Positions 1 through 8,504 of a stretch of DNA of 64,000 bases are shown in pieces. Both the position numbers and the translations under genes were made by a program. Origin of the DNA: an uncultured Eubacteriales bacterium. Its GTDB lineage: Bacteria; Bacillota; Clostridia; Oscillospirales; Acutalibacteraceae. The notes beneath the pieces are model-generated. The model did no database searches and was not told the DNA's origin. It saw only the letters and a list, made by a program, of their open reading frames with translations. How positions within the stretch are numbered: position 1 is the first letter of the stretch; every line of letters starts with the position of its first letter. Location of the stretch: contig OMZU01000007.1 of assembly GCA_900315605.1 (NCBI GenBank), positions 1-64,000 on the forward strand. Reading direction: 5' to 3'.

Positions 1-136
1 ACTATTATAACATTTTGGGGCTATGTTGTCTGTATTTTTTTATTATTTTCCCGCTCTTTTTCTAGTGATTTTCTGATTTTTCATGTGGGAAAGTTGAGTT
101 ATCGTATTAATATCTCTTGCTGAAGTTATTAAATAC
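1..136. other. left edge, no clear gene
   Basis: This AT-rich stretch has no supported gene. A 17-codon hydrophobic ORF starting at 23 on the plus strand is preceded by a GGGG run, too close to be a convincing ribosome site. Its position, convergent with the small RNA at 137-222, is the layout of a type I toxin-antitoxin pair, but the peptide is too short and too weakly supported to annotate. Confidence 0.3.
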
Positions 137-222
137 ATAAAAAAATAATCGCCCGACAGTCTGCGAGCTCGGACGATTATTCGTTAAATCTAGTAGGCTA
201 ACCGTCTAAACGGTTTCCTTGT
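137..222 (-). ncRNA. small RNA candidate (about 85 nt), minus strand
   Basis: A minus-strand promoter reads TTGACT at 257-252, a 17 bp spacer, and TATAAT at 234-229. About 7 nt downstream transcription would begin near 222. The predicted transcript has a 5' hairpin (ACCGT/ACGGT, loop TTAG), a single-stranded linker and a 13 bp 3' hairpin (169-181 against 144-156, one mismatch) followed by seven to eight U residues: an intrinsic terminator. No ORF fits inside. Two-hairpin RNAs of this size act as antisense regulators, for example RNAI or type I antitoxins; that role is inference. Confidence 0.6.
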
Positions 223-228
223 AGTTTC

Positions 229-257
229 ATTATAGCGCAAAAGTGCAAAAAAGTCAA
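229..257 (-). promoter_or_regulatory. promoter of the 137-222 small RNA
   Basis: On the minus strand TTGACT (257-252) and a perfect TATAAT (234-229) are separated by 17 bp. It points away from malQ. Confidence 0.65.
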
Positions 258-859
258 GTTTTCACCGAAAAGATTTCCAAAGCAAGGCTAAGCATTTTGC
301 GCATCGGATTTATACAAGCACAAGCAAAGCTGACGTTACAAAGCGACCGCAGGTCGCTTTTTCTTTATTTAAAAAACTAGGAGAGGAACAGCTTCTAGGT
401 CGCACACGCGGGTGCGGCTCTGAAACCTTAAGGCAACCTGATTTTTGGACACTCTGCCGAAAAATCTTGCTGTGCATCCGCGCACCTGAATCATGCGGTA
501 TTACCTTAACCTTATGAGACCTATAATATAACAACAAATCCCAAAAGCCATACGTAGCCTTGTGTTTCCCTCTGGCATCCGACGTCCCCGATAAATCCGC
601 TCTATCTTCCCGACGTAAAAAGAGCATTTTCAACAAAAAACACTTGAAAATCGCGCTTGAATATGGTAGAATAAAAATGCTACTATAGGGCTTTTGGCGT
701 CAATTTTATAAAAAAGAGCCGGCGGACACTCTCGCCTGCCTGTTTTAAGCTGTGCCGATAACAACATGTTCGTCGGCGGAGTCATGCAATTATCTGAATA
801 AAAAAACTGACGCAAGCCTCATAGACTGAAAAAAATCCGTAAGATTGGAGTTGATTATT
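258..859. other. 600 bp intergenic region with repeat remnants
   Basis: No convincing gene. Minus-strand ORFs here lack ribosome sites and overlap repeat-like sequence. Near 398-420 is a degenerate copy of the GTGTGTGCGCCC-type dispersed repeat; 605-620 carries the TCTTCCCGAC end seen in other intergenic repeats; 438-480 resembles part of the inverted-repeat element at 39858-40037. A weak promoter for malQ (TTGAAT near 651, TACTAT after 18 bp) is possible. Confidence 0.4.
340..366 (+). terminator. intrinsic terminator, plus strand
   Basis: AAAGCGACC and GGTCGCTTT form a 9 bp stem with a 3-base loop, followed by a T-rich run. No plus-strand gene is visible upstream, so it may end a transcript entering from elsewhere or belong to a repeat. 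Confidence 0.5.
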
Positions 860-2347
860 ATGGCCAGAAGCGCAGGTGTTTTACTCTCGATCACATCGCT
901 TCCGTCCCCCTACGGTATCGGAACTATCGGAAAAGAAGCACGCAAATTTGCCGATTTTCTCAAAAAGTCAGGTCAAAAAATTTGGCAGATTCTTCCCGTT
1001 GGTCCCACAAGCTACGGTGATTCGCCATATCAGTCGTTTTCAACCTATGCCGGCAATCCGTATTTAATTGACCTTGATACACTTTGCGACGAGGGTTTGA
1101 TAACAAAAAAGGAGCTCAAAAGCTTTGACTGGGGCGACAATCCCGAAGAAGTAGATTACGAGAAGGTTTATAACTGCCGCTACAAGGCACTCAGGATCGC
1201 ATATGAAAACTACAAGGCTCTGCCCGATCAAAAAGCCTTCCGTTCGTTCAAGCGCAGAAACAGCAAGTGGCTGAAAAATTACTCGCTGTTTATGGCACTC
1301 AAAAACAACTTTGACATGGTTTCTTGGCTGGAATGGCCTGAGGATATCAAAATGCGCGAGGAAAAAGCGGTCAGACGCTACGAGCGCAAGTTTAAGGATG
1401 AAATAGATTTTTGGAAGTTTTTGCAGTTCAAGTTCTTTGAGCAGTGGGAAAGCTTTCGCGCATATGTAAACGGTCTTGGCATCAAGATTTTGGGCGATAT
1501 GCCGATTTATGTTGCAATGGACAGCGCGGACACCTGGGCTAATCCGGAGATCTTCCAGCTTTACGACGACGGCGACCCGATTGCTGTTGCCGGTTGTCCG
1601 CCGGATTATTTCTCTGAGACCGGTCAGCTTTGGGGCAATCCGCTTTACGACTGGGATTATCTTGAGCAGACGGACTACGAATGGTGGTTTGACAGGATCA
1701 GAGCGGCGTCAAAGCTTTATGACATCACCAGGATCGACCATTTCCGCGCGTTCGCAAGCTACTATTCTATCCCCTTCCCGGCAGAAAACGCAATCAACGG
1801 CGAATGGATAGAGGGTCCGAGGATCAAATTCTTCCAAATGATGGAGGAAGAGCTGGGCGACATCGAGATCGTTGCCGAGGATCTGGGCACGCTCACCCCC
1901 GACGTTACCGAGCTTATGGAGCAGACGGGCTATCCGGGCATGAAGGTGCTTGAATTTGCATTTGACAGCGGAGAAGAAAATGATTATCTTCCGCATAATT
2001 ACACCGAAAACTGCGTTGTATATACAGGAACCCACGATAACGACACCGTTATGGGCTGGCTTGAAACAGCAAAGCCCGAGGACATCAAATACGCAAGAGA
2101 ATATTGCAAGATGCCCGACGACGAGCCGTTCAACTGGGGCTTGATCCGCACTGCTTATTTCAGCAAGGCGAACATGGCTATCGTGCCGATACAGGATATT
2201 TTGGGACTTGGCAAGGAAGCCAGGATGAACACTCCCTCGACCTTCGGCAAAAACTGGACTTGGCGCATATCCGGCAAGGCTCTTACAAAGGAGCTCGCCG
2301 CTAAATTAAAAACAATGTCTGCTGAGAGCGGACGATTGGAGGACTAA
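860..2347 (+). CDS. malQ: 4-alpha-glucanotransferase (amylomaltase, GH77)
   Basis: Transfers glucan segments between maltodextrins in the cytosol, releasing glucose and lengthening acceptors for phosphorylase. The 495-residue protein has the GH77 features: the N-terminal RSAGVLLSITSLPSPYGIGT block, RIDHFR with the nucleophile Asp near residue 291, VAEDLG with the acid/base Glu near 339, and GTHDNDT with the third Asp near 391. Length fits bacterial amylomaltases. A TTG 15 bases upstream (845) is in frame, but ATG at 860 sits 9 nt after GGAG and matches the family N-terminus. glgP follows after 3 bases, so the two form an operon for maltodextrin breakdown. Role is family knowledge; motifs are seen. 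Confidence 0.95.
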   Translation: MARSAGVLLSITSLPSPYGIGTIGKEARKFADFLKKSGQKIWQILPVGPTSYGDSPYQSFSTYAGNPYLIDLDTLCDEGLITKKELKSFDWGDNPEEVDYEKVYNCRYKALRIAYENYKALPDQKAFRSFKRRNSKWLKNYSLFMALKNNFDMVSWLEWPEDIKMREEKAVRRYERKFKDEIDFWKFLQFKFFEQWESFRAYVNGLGIKILGDMPIYVAMDSADTWANPEIFQLYDDGDPIAVAGCPPDYFSETGQLWGNPLYDWDYLEQTDYEWWFDRIRAASKLYDITRIDHFRAFASYYSIPFPAENAINGEWIEGPRIKFFQMMEEELGDIEIVAEDLGTLTPDVTELMEQTGYPGMKVLEFAFDSGEENDYLPHNYTENCVVYTGTHDNDTVMGWLETAKPEDIKYAREYCKMPDDEPFNWGLIRTAYFSKANMAIVPIQDILGLGKEARMNTPSTFGKNWTWRISGKALTKELAAKLKTMSAESGRLED

Positions 2348-2350
2348 CCA

Positions 2351-4717
2351 ATGGGAAACATTATGGAAAAACTTGAACTCACAGCTCAGTCTATGTACTG
2401 CAAGTCCGTTGAGGAGCTAACTCCATCAGAGCTGCACCTCAGCCTGGGCAAGGCGGTTATGGGAGAGATCGCTCCCGACTGGGCAAAGAGCAAGGCAAAA
2501 CACAACAGCAAGCGCAGAGCTTACTATTTCTCGGCTGAGTTCCTCATGGGCAGAATGATGTACAACAACCTCTACTGCCTCGGAATTCTCGAAGATGTCA
2601 CAAAGCTCCTCAAGAAAAAGGGCATTGACATCAACGTGTTTGAGGAGATCGACGACGCGGCTCTGGGCAACGGCGGCTTGGGAAGACTTGCGGCTTGCTA
2701 TCTTGATTCCGCGGCTACCCAGGAGGTTCCGCTCGACGGCTACGGTATCCGCTACAAATACGGACTCTTCAAGCAGCTTATCAAGGACGGCTATCAGGTA
2801 GAGACCGCCGACAACTGGCAGAGATTTGAAGATCCCTGGTGTCTGCGCAAGGAGGACGAGGCTGTTACCGTTTCGTTCAAGGATCAGACCGTAAGGGCAA
2901 TCCCCTACGACATGGCTGTTATCGGCTGCAAGACCAAGAACATCAACACCCTTCGTCTGTGGCAGGCAGAGGCTCTTGAAGATTTTGACTTTACGGCTTT
3001 CAATAATACAGAATATGACAAGGCTGTTAAGGAGAAGAACGACGCAGAAAACATTACTAAGGTTCTTTATCCTAACGACAACAAATATGAGGGCAAAGTA
3101 CTTCGCTTGAAGCAGCAGTATTTCTTCTGCTCGGCTTCTCTTCAGGATATTGTTCGCCGCTATAAGGCAAAGCACGGCAGTGATTTCAGCTTCTTTGCAG
3201 CTGAAAACGCAATTCAGCTTAATGATACCCATCCGGTATCATGTGTTCCCGAGCTTGTCAGACTTCTTATGCTTGAAGGAATGAATTTTGACGAGGCGTT
3301 TGAAATCGCACGCAAGACCTGCGCTTATACGAACCACACCGTTTTGGGCGAGGCTCTTGAAAAATGGCCGGCTGACCTGATGACCCAGGTCATCCCCGAA
3401 ATCTACGACCTTATCTGCCTGATCGCCAACAAGTGTCAGGAAGAGCTTACCGCAAAGGGCGTAAGCGAGGAAATGAAGTCGAAGATGAGGATCATCGACG
3501 GCAACGTTGTACATATGGCTCGCCTCGCGACCTATGCCGGAACATACGTAAACGGCGTTGCGCAGCTCCATACCGAGATCCTCAAGAGAGACGTTCTCAA
3601 GGAATGGTATCAGGTATATCCTGAGCGTTTCCTCAACAAGACCAACGGTATCACCCAGCGTCGCTGGCTCGGACTCTGCAACCCTGAGCTTTCCGAGCTT
3701 ATCACCGACAAGGTCGGCTCTGACGACTGGCTCGTTGACCTTTCAAAGCTTTCTGTTCTCAACGACTGCCTCGACGCAAGAACTATCAACAAGTTCAACA
3801 AGATCAAGGCTAAGAAAAAGGCTCAGCTCGCCGAGTACATCAAGAAGATGGACGGCTACGACATCAACCCCGATTCTATCTTTGACGTTCAGGTAAAGCG
3901 TCTGCACGAGTACAAGAGACAGCTTCTCAACGCTTTCTCGATCATGACCATCTACTTCCGCATCAAGGAAGGCAAGCTCAAGAACTGGACTCCCACAACC
4001 TTTATCTTTGGCGCAAAGGCGGCTCCGGGCTATGCAAGAGCAAAGGCTATCATCAAATACATCAACGAGATCGCAAACCTTGTAAACAACGATCCCGACA
4101 CAAAGGATCTTCTCCAGGTTTACTTTATCTCTAACTACAACGTTTCTTATGCTGAAAAGATCGTTGTTGCAGCTGATATCTCAGAGCAGACCTCAACAGC
4201 AGGTCTTGAGGCATCGGGTACCGGCAACATGAAGTTCATGCTCAACGGTGCCGTAACCCTCGGAACCTGGGACGGCGCAAACATCGAGATCGCAGAGTGC
4301 GCAGGCGTTGAAAACGAGTACATCTTCGGCGCAAGAGTTGAGGATATCGAAAAGCTCAAGGAAGAAGGCTATGATCCCGAAAAGCTCTACAACGAGAACC
4401 CCGAGATCAAGAAGGTCGTAGATACTCTTATCGACGGCACATTTAACGATGGCGGCGCTCAGGGCGAGGGCAGCTTCAAGGAGCTTCACGACGCACTCAT
4501 CAAGGGAACAGCATGGCACGATGCAGACCATTACTTCATTATTTATGATCTGCCGCTCTATGTTGAGGCAAAGATTCAGGCTAACGCTGATTATGCAGAC
4601 CGCAAGGCGTTCGGCAAGAAGTGTCTCCTCAACGTAGCAAATGCCGGCAAGTTCTCCTCTGACCGCGCGATCCTCGAATACGCAAAAGAGATCTGGCACA
4701 CAAGCTACAAGAAATAA
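2351..4717 (+). CDS. glgP: glycogen/maltodextrin phosphorylase (GT35)
   Basis: Phosphorolytic removal of glucose-1-phosphate from alpha-1,4-glucans, using pyridoxal phosphate. The 788-residue protein has the family signature EASGTGNMKFMLNGA near residue 620-635, whose Lys binds PLP, plus DALGNGGLGRLAACYLDS (substrate and effector region) and NDTHP. Length fits bacterial GlgP/MalP. GGAGG lies 8 bases before ATG 2351; a second ATG at 2363 is less well placed. Coupled with malQ upstream: MalQ lengthens short maltodextrins and GlgP trims them. Whether storage glycogen or imported maltodextrin is the main substrate cannot be told from sequence. Confidence 0.95.
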   Translation: MGNIMEKLELTAQSMYCKSVEELTPSELHLSLGKAVMGEIAPDWAKSKAKHNSKRRAYYFSAEFLMGRMMYNNLYCLGILEDVTKLLKKKGIDINVFEEIDDAALGNGGLGRLAACYLDSAATQEVPLDGYGIRYKYGLFKQLIKDGYQVETADNWQRFEDPWCLRKEDEAVTVSFKDQTVRAIPYDMAVIGCKTKNINTLRLWQAEALEDFDFTAFNNTEYDKAVKEKNDAENITKVLYPNDNKYEGKVLRLKQQYFFCSASLQDIVRRYKAKHGSDFSFFAAENAIQLNDTHPVSCVPELVRLLMLEGMNFDEAFEIARKTCAYTNHTVLGEALEKWPADLMTQVIPEIYDLICLIANKCQEELTAKGVSEEMKSKMRIIDGNVVHMARLATYAGTYVNGVAQLHTEILKRDVLKEWYQVYPERFLNKTNGITQRRWLGLCNPELSELITDKVGSDDWLVDLSKLSVLNDCLDARTINKFNKIKAKKKAQLAEYIKKMDGYDINPDSIFDVQVKRLHEYKRQLLNAFSIMTIYFRIKEGKLKNWTPTTFIFGAKAAPGYARAKAIIKYINEIANLVNNDPDTKDLLQVYFISNYNVSYAEKIVVAADISEQTSTAGLEASGTGNMKFMLNGAVTLGTWDGANIEIAECAGVENEYIFGARVEDIEKLKEEGYDPEKLYNENPEIKKVVDTLIDGTFNDGGAQGEGSFKELHDALIKGTAWHDADHYFIIYDLPLYVEAKIQANADYADRKAFGKKCLLNVANAGKFSSDRAILEYAKEIWHTSYKK

Positions 4718-4755
4718 TATTTTTTCAAAATTTTCAAAATAATAATTCAGTAAAA

Positions 4756-4799
4756 TTGAGCGGTTGCCCGTTATTCCCACGGTCAACCGCTCATTTTTC
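4756..4799 (+). terminator. terminator after glgP
   Basis: TGAGCGGTTG (4757-4766) pairs with CAACCGCTCA (4784-4793) and is followed by a T run. It ends the malQ-glgP operon. Confidence 0.85.
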
Positions 4800-4837
4800 C
4801 GTGCGTATAGTTGCGTACCCCAAGGCTAAATTCAAAG

Positions 4838-4900
4838 CAAAACACCTCGCGTCTGCTGATTATGACAACATAACCGGCAAATGCGAGGTGTTTGTTTTTG
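4838..4900 (+). terminator. second hairpin with T run
   Basis: AAACACCTCGC (4840-4850) pairs with GCGAGGTGTTT (4883-4893) across a 32-base loop, followed by TGTTTTTG. A back-up terminator, or the remnant of a lost gene between glgP and the LRR gene. Confidence 0.6.
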
Positions 4901-4990
4901 TTTGATTATGATTTTCCTAAAACGATGCCGTCAAATTTTGCAAAAATTCCTGTGTAGTAAAAATAGTTAGCCGCAATGTATCATTTTATA

Positions 4991-5019
4991 TTGACCGTTG
5001 GCTTTATTGATGATAAACT
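4991..5019 (+). promoter_or_regulatory. promoter of the LRR-dockerin gene
   Basis: TTGACC, 17 bp spacer, TAAACT, 50 bases before the start codon. A reasonable housekeeping-type promoter. Confidence 0.5.
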
Positions 5020-5069
5020 TTAAGTAATAGGATTAATTTACTTGATATTGCACTGAAAGGGTGTGTAGT

Positions 5070-8000
5070 ATGAAAAAACTATTTTGTGTTATTCTGTCAG
5101 CGATTATACTATCAACAACTATGTTTGCGGTTTCTGCCGCTGATGTTTCGGCTTCTGTATCAGCTACACCTGATGAAGCGCAGGAGCAGACAACAGAGGG
5201 TTATTGCGACGGGTTTTATTATACTGTGTTAGACGACGGTACAGTTCAGATTACAGAGTATAATGGAGATGAAACGGATTTAGTTATCCCAAACTATTTA
5301 AACGGTTTTCCTGTCAAGCGAATTATAGGATTATCTTCTTATGAATGCAATATAAAAAATATTTATTTACCTGATTACCTTACATATATCAGTATTGACG
5401 CTTTTTTCCATTGCGATAATCTTGAAAATATTTTTTCTTCAGAAAACAATAAAAGCTTTTTTTCAATAGATGGTGTTCTCTATTGTGGAGATGGTTTTTT
5501 CAATCCAATCTATCTTAGTTATTATCCTGCAAAAAACAAAAACACCAATCTAGTTGTAATCGACGGTACATACGGAATTGCCCATGCTGCTTTCCATTCA
5601 GCAATAAAATTAAAAAGCATTACACTCCCCAAAAGCATTTCGCGCCTAAACAACACAAACAACGACGACAGCAATGCTTTTTATGGTTGTGATTCACTGG
5701 AAAACATAAGCGTTGATTCAAAAAACGCTTATTATACTTCTGAAAACGGTGTATTATATAACAAAAATAAAACCGAACTACTCAGTTATCCAAAGGCAAA
5801 AACCAATGAAGATTTCATCGTTCCCGAATGCGTTGAAAAAATAGGCAGTCAGTCTTTTGCTGGTAATAATTTTTTGAAAAACTTGTCATTATCATCAAAT
5901 TGCAAAGTGTTACAAGATTCTGCTTTTGGGAAGTGCAGTCAACTTGAAAATGTTAACTTCAACGATAGTCTTCAAGAAATCGATTCATCTGTTTTCGCAG
6001 GATGTAAATCATTGAAAAAGGTGCATTTACCTAACAGTGTAACAAAATTGGGTAGTGTTTCTTTTCTAGGTTGTGAAAGCTTAAAAGCGGCAAATATTCC
6101 CCAAAATGCAGAACTGGGATATGGATTGTTTTCAAGCTGTATAAATTTAACCGATGTGATTATATCAGAGGGTATAAAAGAATTGCCAGAATGCTTTACG
6201 GATTGCACCAGTTTAAAAAGCGTTGTTCTCCCAAACAGTTTGGAAACGTTGAGCCGTACATTTTATAACTGCAAAAGCTTGAGTGAAATAAATCTGCCTG
6301 AAAACCTTCAAACAATAGAAGCGTTTTCTTTCTATAATTGTAACAGTTTAACAAAGATAATAATTCCAAAAAGTGTTATCACAATAGGAGAATATGCATT
6401 TGCGGATTGTTACAATTTAGAAGAATTATCTATGTCTGACAGTGTTTCAAAAATAGAACAAAGCACATTTCAAGAGTGCCGCAGTTTGGTGGAGATTTCT
6501 ATTCCCGACCGTGTAACCGTAATAGGTGAAAGAGCATTTTGGTTTTGTGACAATCTAAAAACAATCGCCTTGGGAAAAGGAGTTTCAGAATTAGGAGACA
6601 ATTTTGTTGACCAATGCTCAAATCTGGAAAACGTATTTGTCAACGATGAAAACGAGCATTACGTTGATGATAACGGTATTTTGTTTTCAAAAGACAGTGG
6701 AGAGCTTTTGGTTTATCCAAGAGCAAACAAATCAACCACATTGACAGTTCCAGATGGAATTACTGCGTTCCCTGATATTGAAAACCATACTCTTGCAGAA
6801 ATAAATATTCCTGCCTCTGTAACACAGATAGGAAATATAAACGAAAAACTTCTTAAAAACATCAATGTAAGTCCTGACAATCCACATTTCTACAGTATCA
6901 ACGGAATATTGTTTTCAAAAGATACGAACGAAATGCTCTGCTATCCGCCAAAGAACGAAACAACAGAATTGACTATCCCAGAAGGAATTGTTACGACCTG
7001 CAAGATATCAAGTGATTATTTAAAATCGCTATATATTCCTTCGTCTATTACAGCGCTGGGTAATATTAACTGCATAAACTTAGAGAACATCAATGTATGC
7101 AAGACTCATCAAACGTTTTGTAGTATCGATGGCGTATTGTACAATAAACAGGGAACAAAACTGTTGTATTTGCCATGCGCACTACCTTTGACAGATTTTA
7201 TAATACCGAATTCGGTTACAAGCATTGTTTGGACTCTAAATCCTACTAAAACAATCAAGAATATTACTATAAACAAAAATTGTAATGAAATTCAACTGAT
7301 AGGTTCTTCATCTTCTGGAACTGGTAGTTTGGAAAACATTTATGTCGAAGAAGGGAATCAGAAATACTTTAGTCAAAATGGTATATTATTGGAAAAAGGC
7401 TTACAAAACTTTCAAGACTCAGTAAAAATCTATCCTCAAAACAATAAAAGTAAATCCTTCTATTTTCCAAACAACACAAAGATAATCCAATTACCGCAAC
7501 GCAATCTTAAATACCTTGAAGATGTTTATATCCCTGCAAGTGCCGATAAAATGCTATGGCAAAGCTTTTCTTGGTGTCTAAATTTAAAGAACATTTATGT
7601 AGATAAAGATAACTCAGAGTTTTGTGATATTGACGGAGTAATGTATAATAAGGATAAAACTACTTTATTAAAATATACATCGGGAAGAGAAGCAACATCA
7701 TTCGTTGTTCCTGATACAGTTACTACAATTTCATCAACTGCGTTCAATCAAAACTATAATCTAAAAAGTATATCATTTCCCGATAGTATAATTAACTTTG
7801 ACAGTATCTTTTGGTATTGTAACAATCTGACAAATTTCACTTTTTCTAAACATTTGAAAAATATAAAGTGGATTCATTCTATCGGTTATGGTTTTGTCGG
7901 TGGTATGGGTCATGGAGGAAACAGTAATACACCTCTTGATAATGTGGTTATCCGCGGCTACACAAACTCTCCTGCCGAAACCTACGCCAAAGAGAACGGA

Positions 8001-8237
8001 TTTACCTTTATCTCGCTTGGAACAATCAACAAGCTCGGTGACTCCAACAGTGATAACAAGGTTGATATAACCGACGCAACAAACATACAACTCTATCTTG
8101 CAGAGTACGAGATAGATTTCAGCGAAAATGAAGATATTGCTTCTGATACAAATGGTGACGGTTATATCACAATTTCAGATGTGACAGAAATACAACGTTT
8201 CCTTGCTGAATTGCCGTCTGCTATGAGCAAATCATAA
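5070..8237 (+). CDS. secreted BspA-like leucine-rich-repeat protein with C-terminal dockerin
   Basis: The start ATG at 5070 follows AAAGGG; residues 1-27 are a signal peptide (basic start, hydrophobic core, Ala-X-Ala end). From about residue 60 to 960 run many LRR_5 units of the type 'L..I.LP.S...I...AF..C.SL', interrupted by 'Y...NGVLY...' insertions. Residues about 989-1050 form a type I dockerin: two calcium loops (DSNSDNKVDITD and DTNGDGYITISD), each followed by a helix. A dockerin binds a cohesin on a scaffoldin, so the protein should be part of a cell-surface or released multi-enzyme complex. BspA-like repeats bind proteins or surfaces; no catalytic domain is visible. It has its own promoter and terminator. 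Base composition is lower in GC than malQ-glgP. Confidence 0.9.
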   Translation: MKKLFCVILSAIILSTTMFAVSAADVSASVSATPDEAQEQTTEGYCDGFYYTVLDDGTVQITEYNGDETDLVIPNYLNGFPVKRIIGLSSYECNIKNIYLPDYLTYISIDAFFHCDNLENIFSSENNKSFFSIDGVLYCGDGFFNPIYLSYYPAKNKNTNLVVIDGTYGIAHAAFHSAIKLKSITLPKSISRLNNTNNDDSNAFYGCDSLENISVDSKNAYYTSENGVLYNKNKTELLSYPKAKTNEDFIVPECVEKIGSQSFAGNNFLKNLSLSSNCKVLQDSAFGKCSQLENVNFNDSLQEIDSSVFAGCKSLKKVHLPNSVTKLGSVSFLGCESLKAANIPQNAELGYGLFSSCINLTDVIISEGIKELPECFTDCTSLKSVVLPNSLETLSRTFYNCKSLSEINLPENLQTIEAFSFYNCNSLTKIIIPKSVITIGEYAFADCYNLEELSMSDSVSKIEQSTFQECRSLVEISIPDRVTVIGERAFWFCDNLKTIALGKGVSELGDNFVDQCSNLENVFVNDENEHYVDDNGILFSKDSGELLVYPRANKSTTLTVPDGITAFPDIENHTLAEINIPASVTQIGNINEKLLKNINVSPDNPHFYSINGILFSKDTNEMLCYPPKNETTELTIPEGIVTTCKISSDYLKSLYIPSSITALGNINCINLENINVCKTHQTFCSIDGVLYNKQGTKLLYLPCALPLTDFIIPNSVTSIVWTLNPTKTIKNITINKNCNEIQLIGSSSSGTGSLENIYVEEGNQKYFSQNGILLEKGLQNFQDSVKIYPQNNKSKSFYFPNNTKIIQLPQRNLKYLEDVYIPASADKMLWQSFSWCLNLKNIYVDKDNSEFCDIDGVMYNKDKTTLLKYTSGREATSFVVPDTVTTISSTAFNQNYNLKSISFPDSIINFDSIFWYCNNLTNFTFSKHLKNIKWIHSIGYGFVGGMGHGGNSNTPLDNVVIRGYTNSPAETYAKENGFTFISLGTINKLGDSNSDNKVDITDATNIQLYLAEYEIDFSENEDIASDTNGDGYITISDVTEIQRFLAELPSAMSKS

Positions 8238-8245
8238 TACAAGTT

Positions 8246-8281
8246 TAGCCTGAGTAATTCAAAACTACTCAGGCTATTTTC
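8246..8281 (+). terminator. terminator after the LRR-dockerin gene
   Basis: TAGCCTGAGTA (8246-8256) pairs perfectly with TACTCAGGCTA (8266-8276), followed by TTTT. Confidence 0.85.
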
Positions 8282-8380
8282 ATACGTTGATTAAAGGGTA
8301 TTATAAGGGTAAAAAACTCAATAATCTGAACTTCGGAGGGAAAATTGAGGAAAAAAACGTTGATTCGGAGATTTTCTGGC

Positions 8381-8420
8381 AAAAACAAAAACAGCCTAAA
8401 CCCACTGTTTAAGCTGTTTT
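8381..8420 (-). terminator. displaced chromosomal terminator of the tRNA-fMet gene
   Basis: Read on the minus strand, AAACAGC...GCTGTTT closes a long stem followed by TTGTTTTT. It lies just outside the left att core, so before integration it would have followed the tRNA gene that is now 20 kb away at 28520. The tRNA now uses a terminator brought by the element (28487-28518). Confidence 0.6.
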
Positions 8421-8424
8421 CGGA

Positions 8425-8436
8425 TGGTTGCGGGAG
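8425..8436. other. attL core of the integrated element
   Basis: The 12 bases TGGTTGCGGGAG match exactly the 3' end of the tRNA-fMet gene at 28520-28531, read on its minus strand. This is the expected core duplication when a tyrosine-recombinase element integrates in the 3' end of a tRNA gene. The integrase gene starts about 70 bp inside. Confidence 0.85.
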
Positions 8437-8474
8437 TCATTTTAAATGGCTTAAACAGTGGCTTGCAGCGGCTT

Positions 8475-8497
8475 GACTGCGATTTTGAATGCGATTT
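8475..8497 (+). repeat. integrase arm-type direct repeats, left end
   Basis: GACTGCGATTT at 8475-8485 and GAATGCGATTT at 8487-8497, 12 bp apart and in the same orientation. The same 11-mer is repeated three times with the same period near the right end (28353-28386), as expected for the arm-binding sites of a tyrosine integrase. Confidence 0.75.
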
Positions 8498-8504
8498 GCC
8501 CTGT

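Noticed and set aside
310..815. Two minus-strand ORFs left of malQ
   Set aside because: No ribosome sites, unusual composition, and overlap with repeat-like sequence; likely chance.
2426..3232. Long ORF opposite glgP
   Set aside because: Shadow of the glgP coding frame; no ribosome site.
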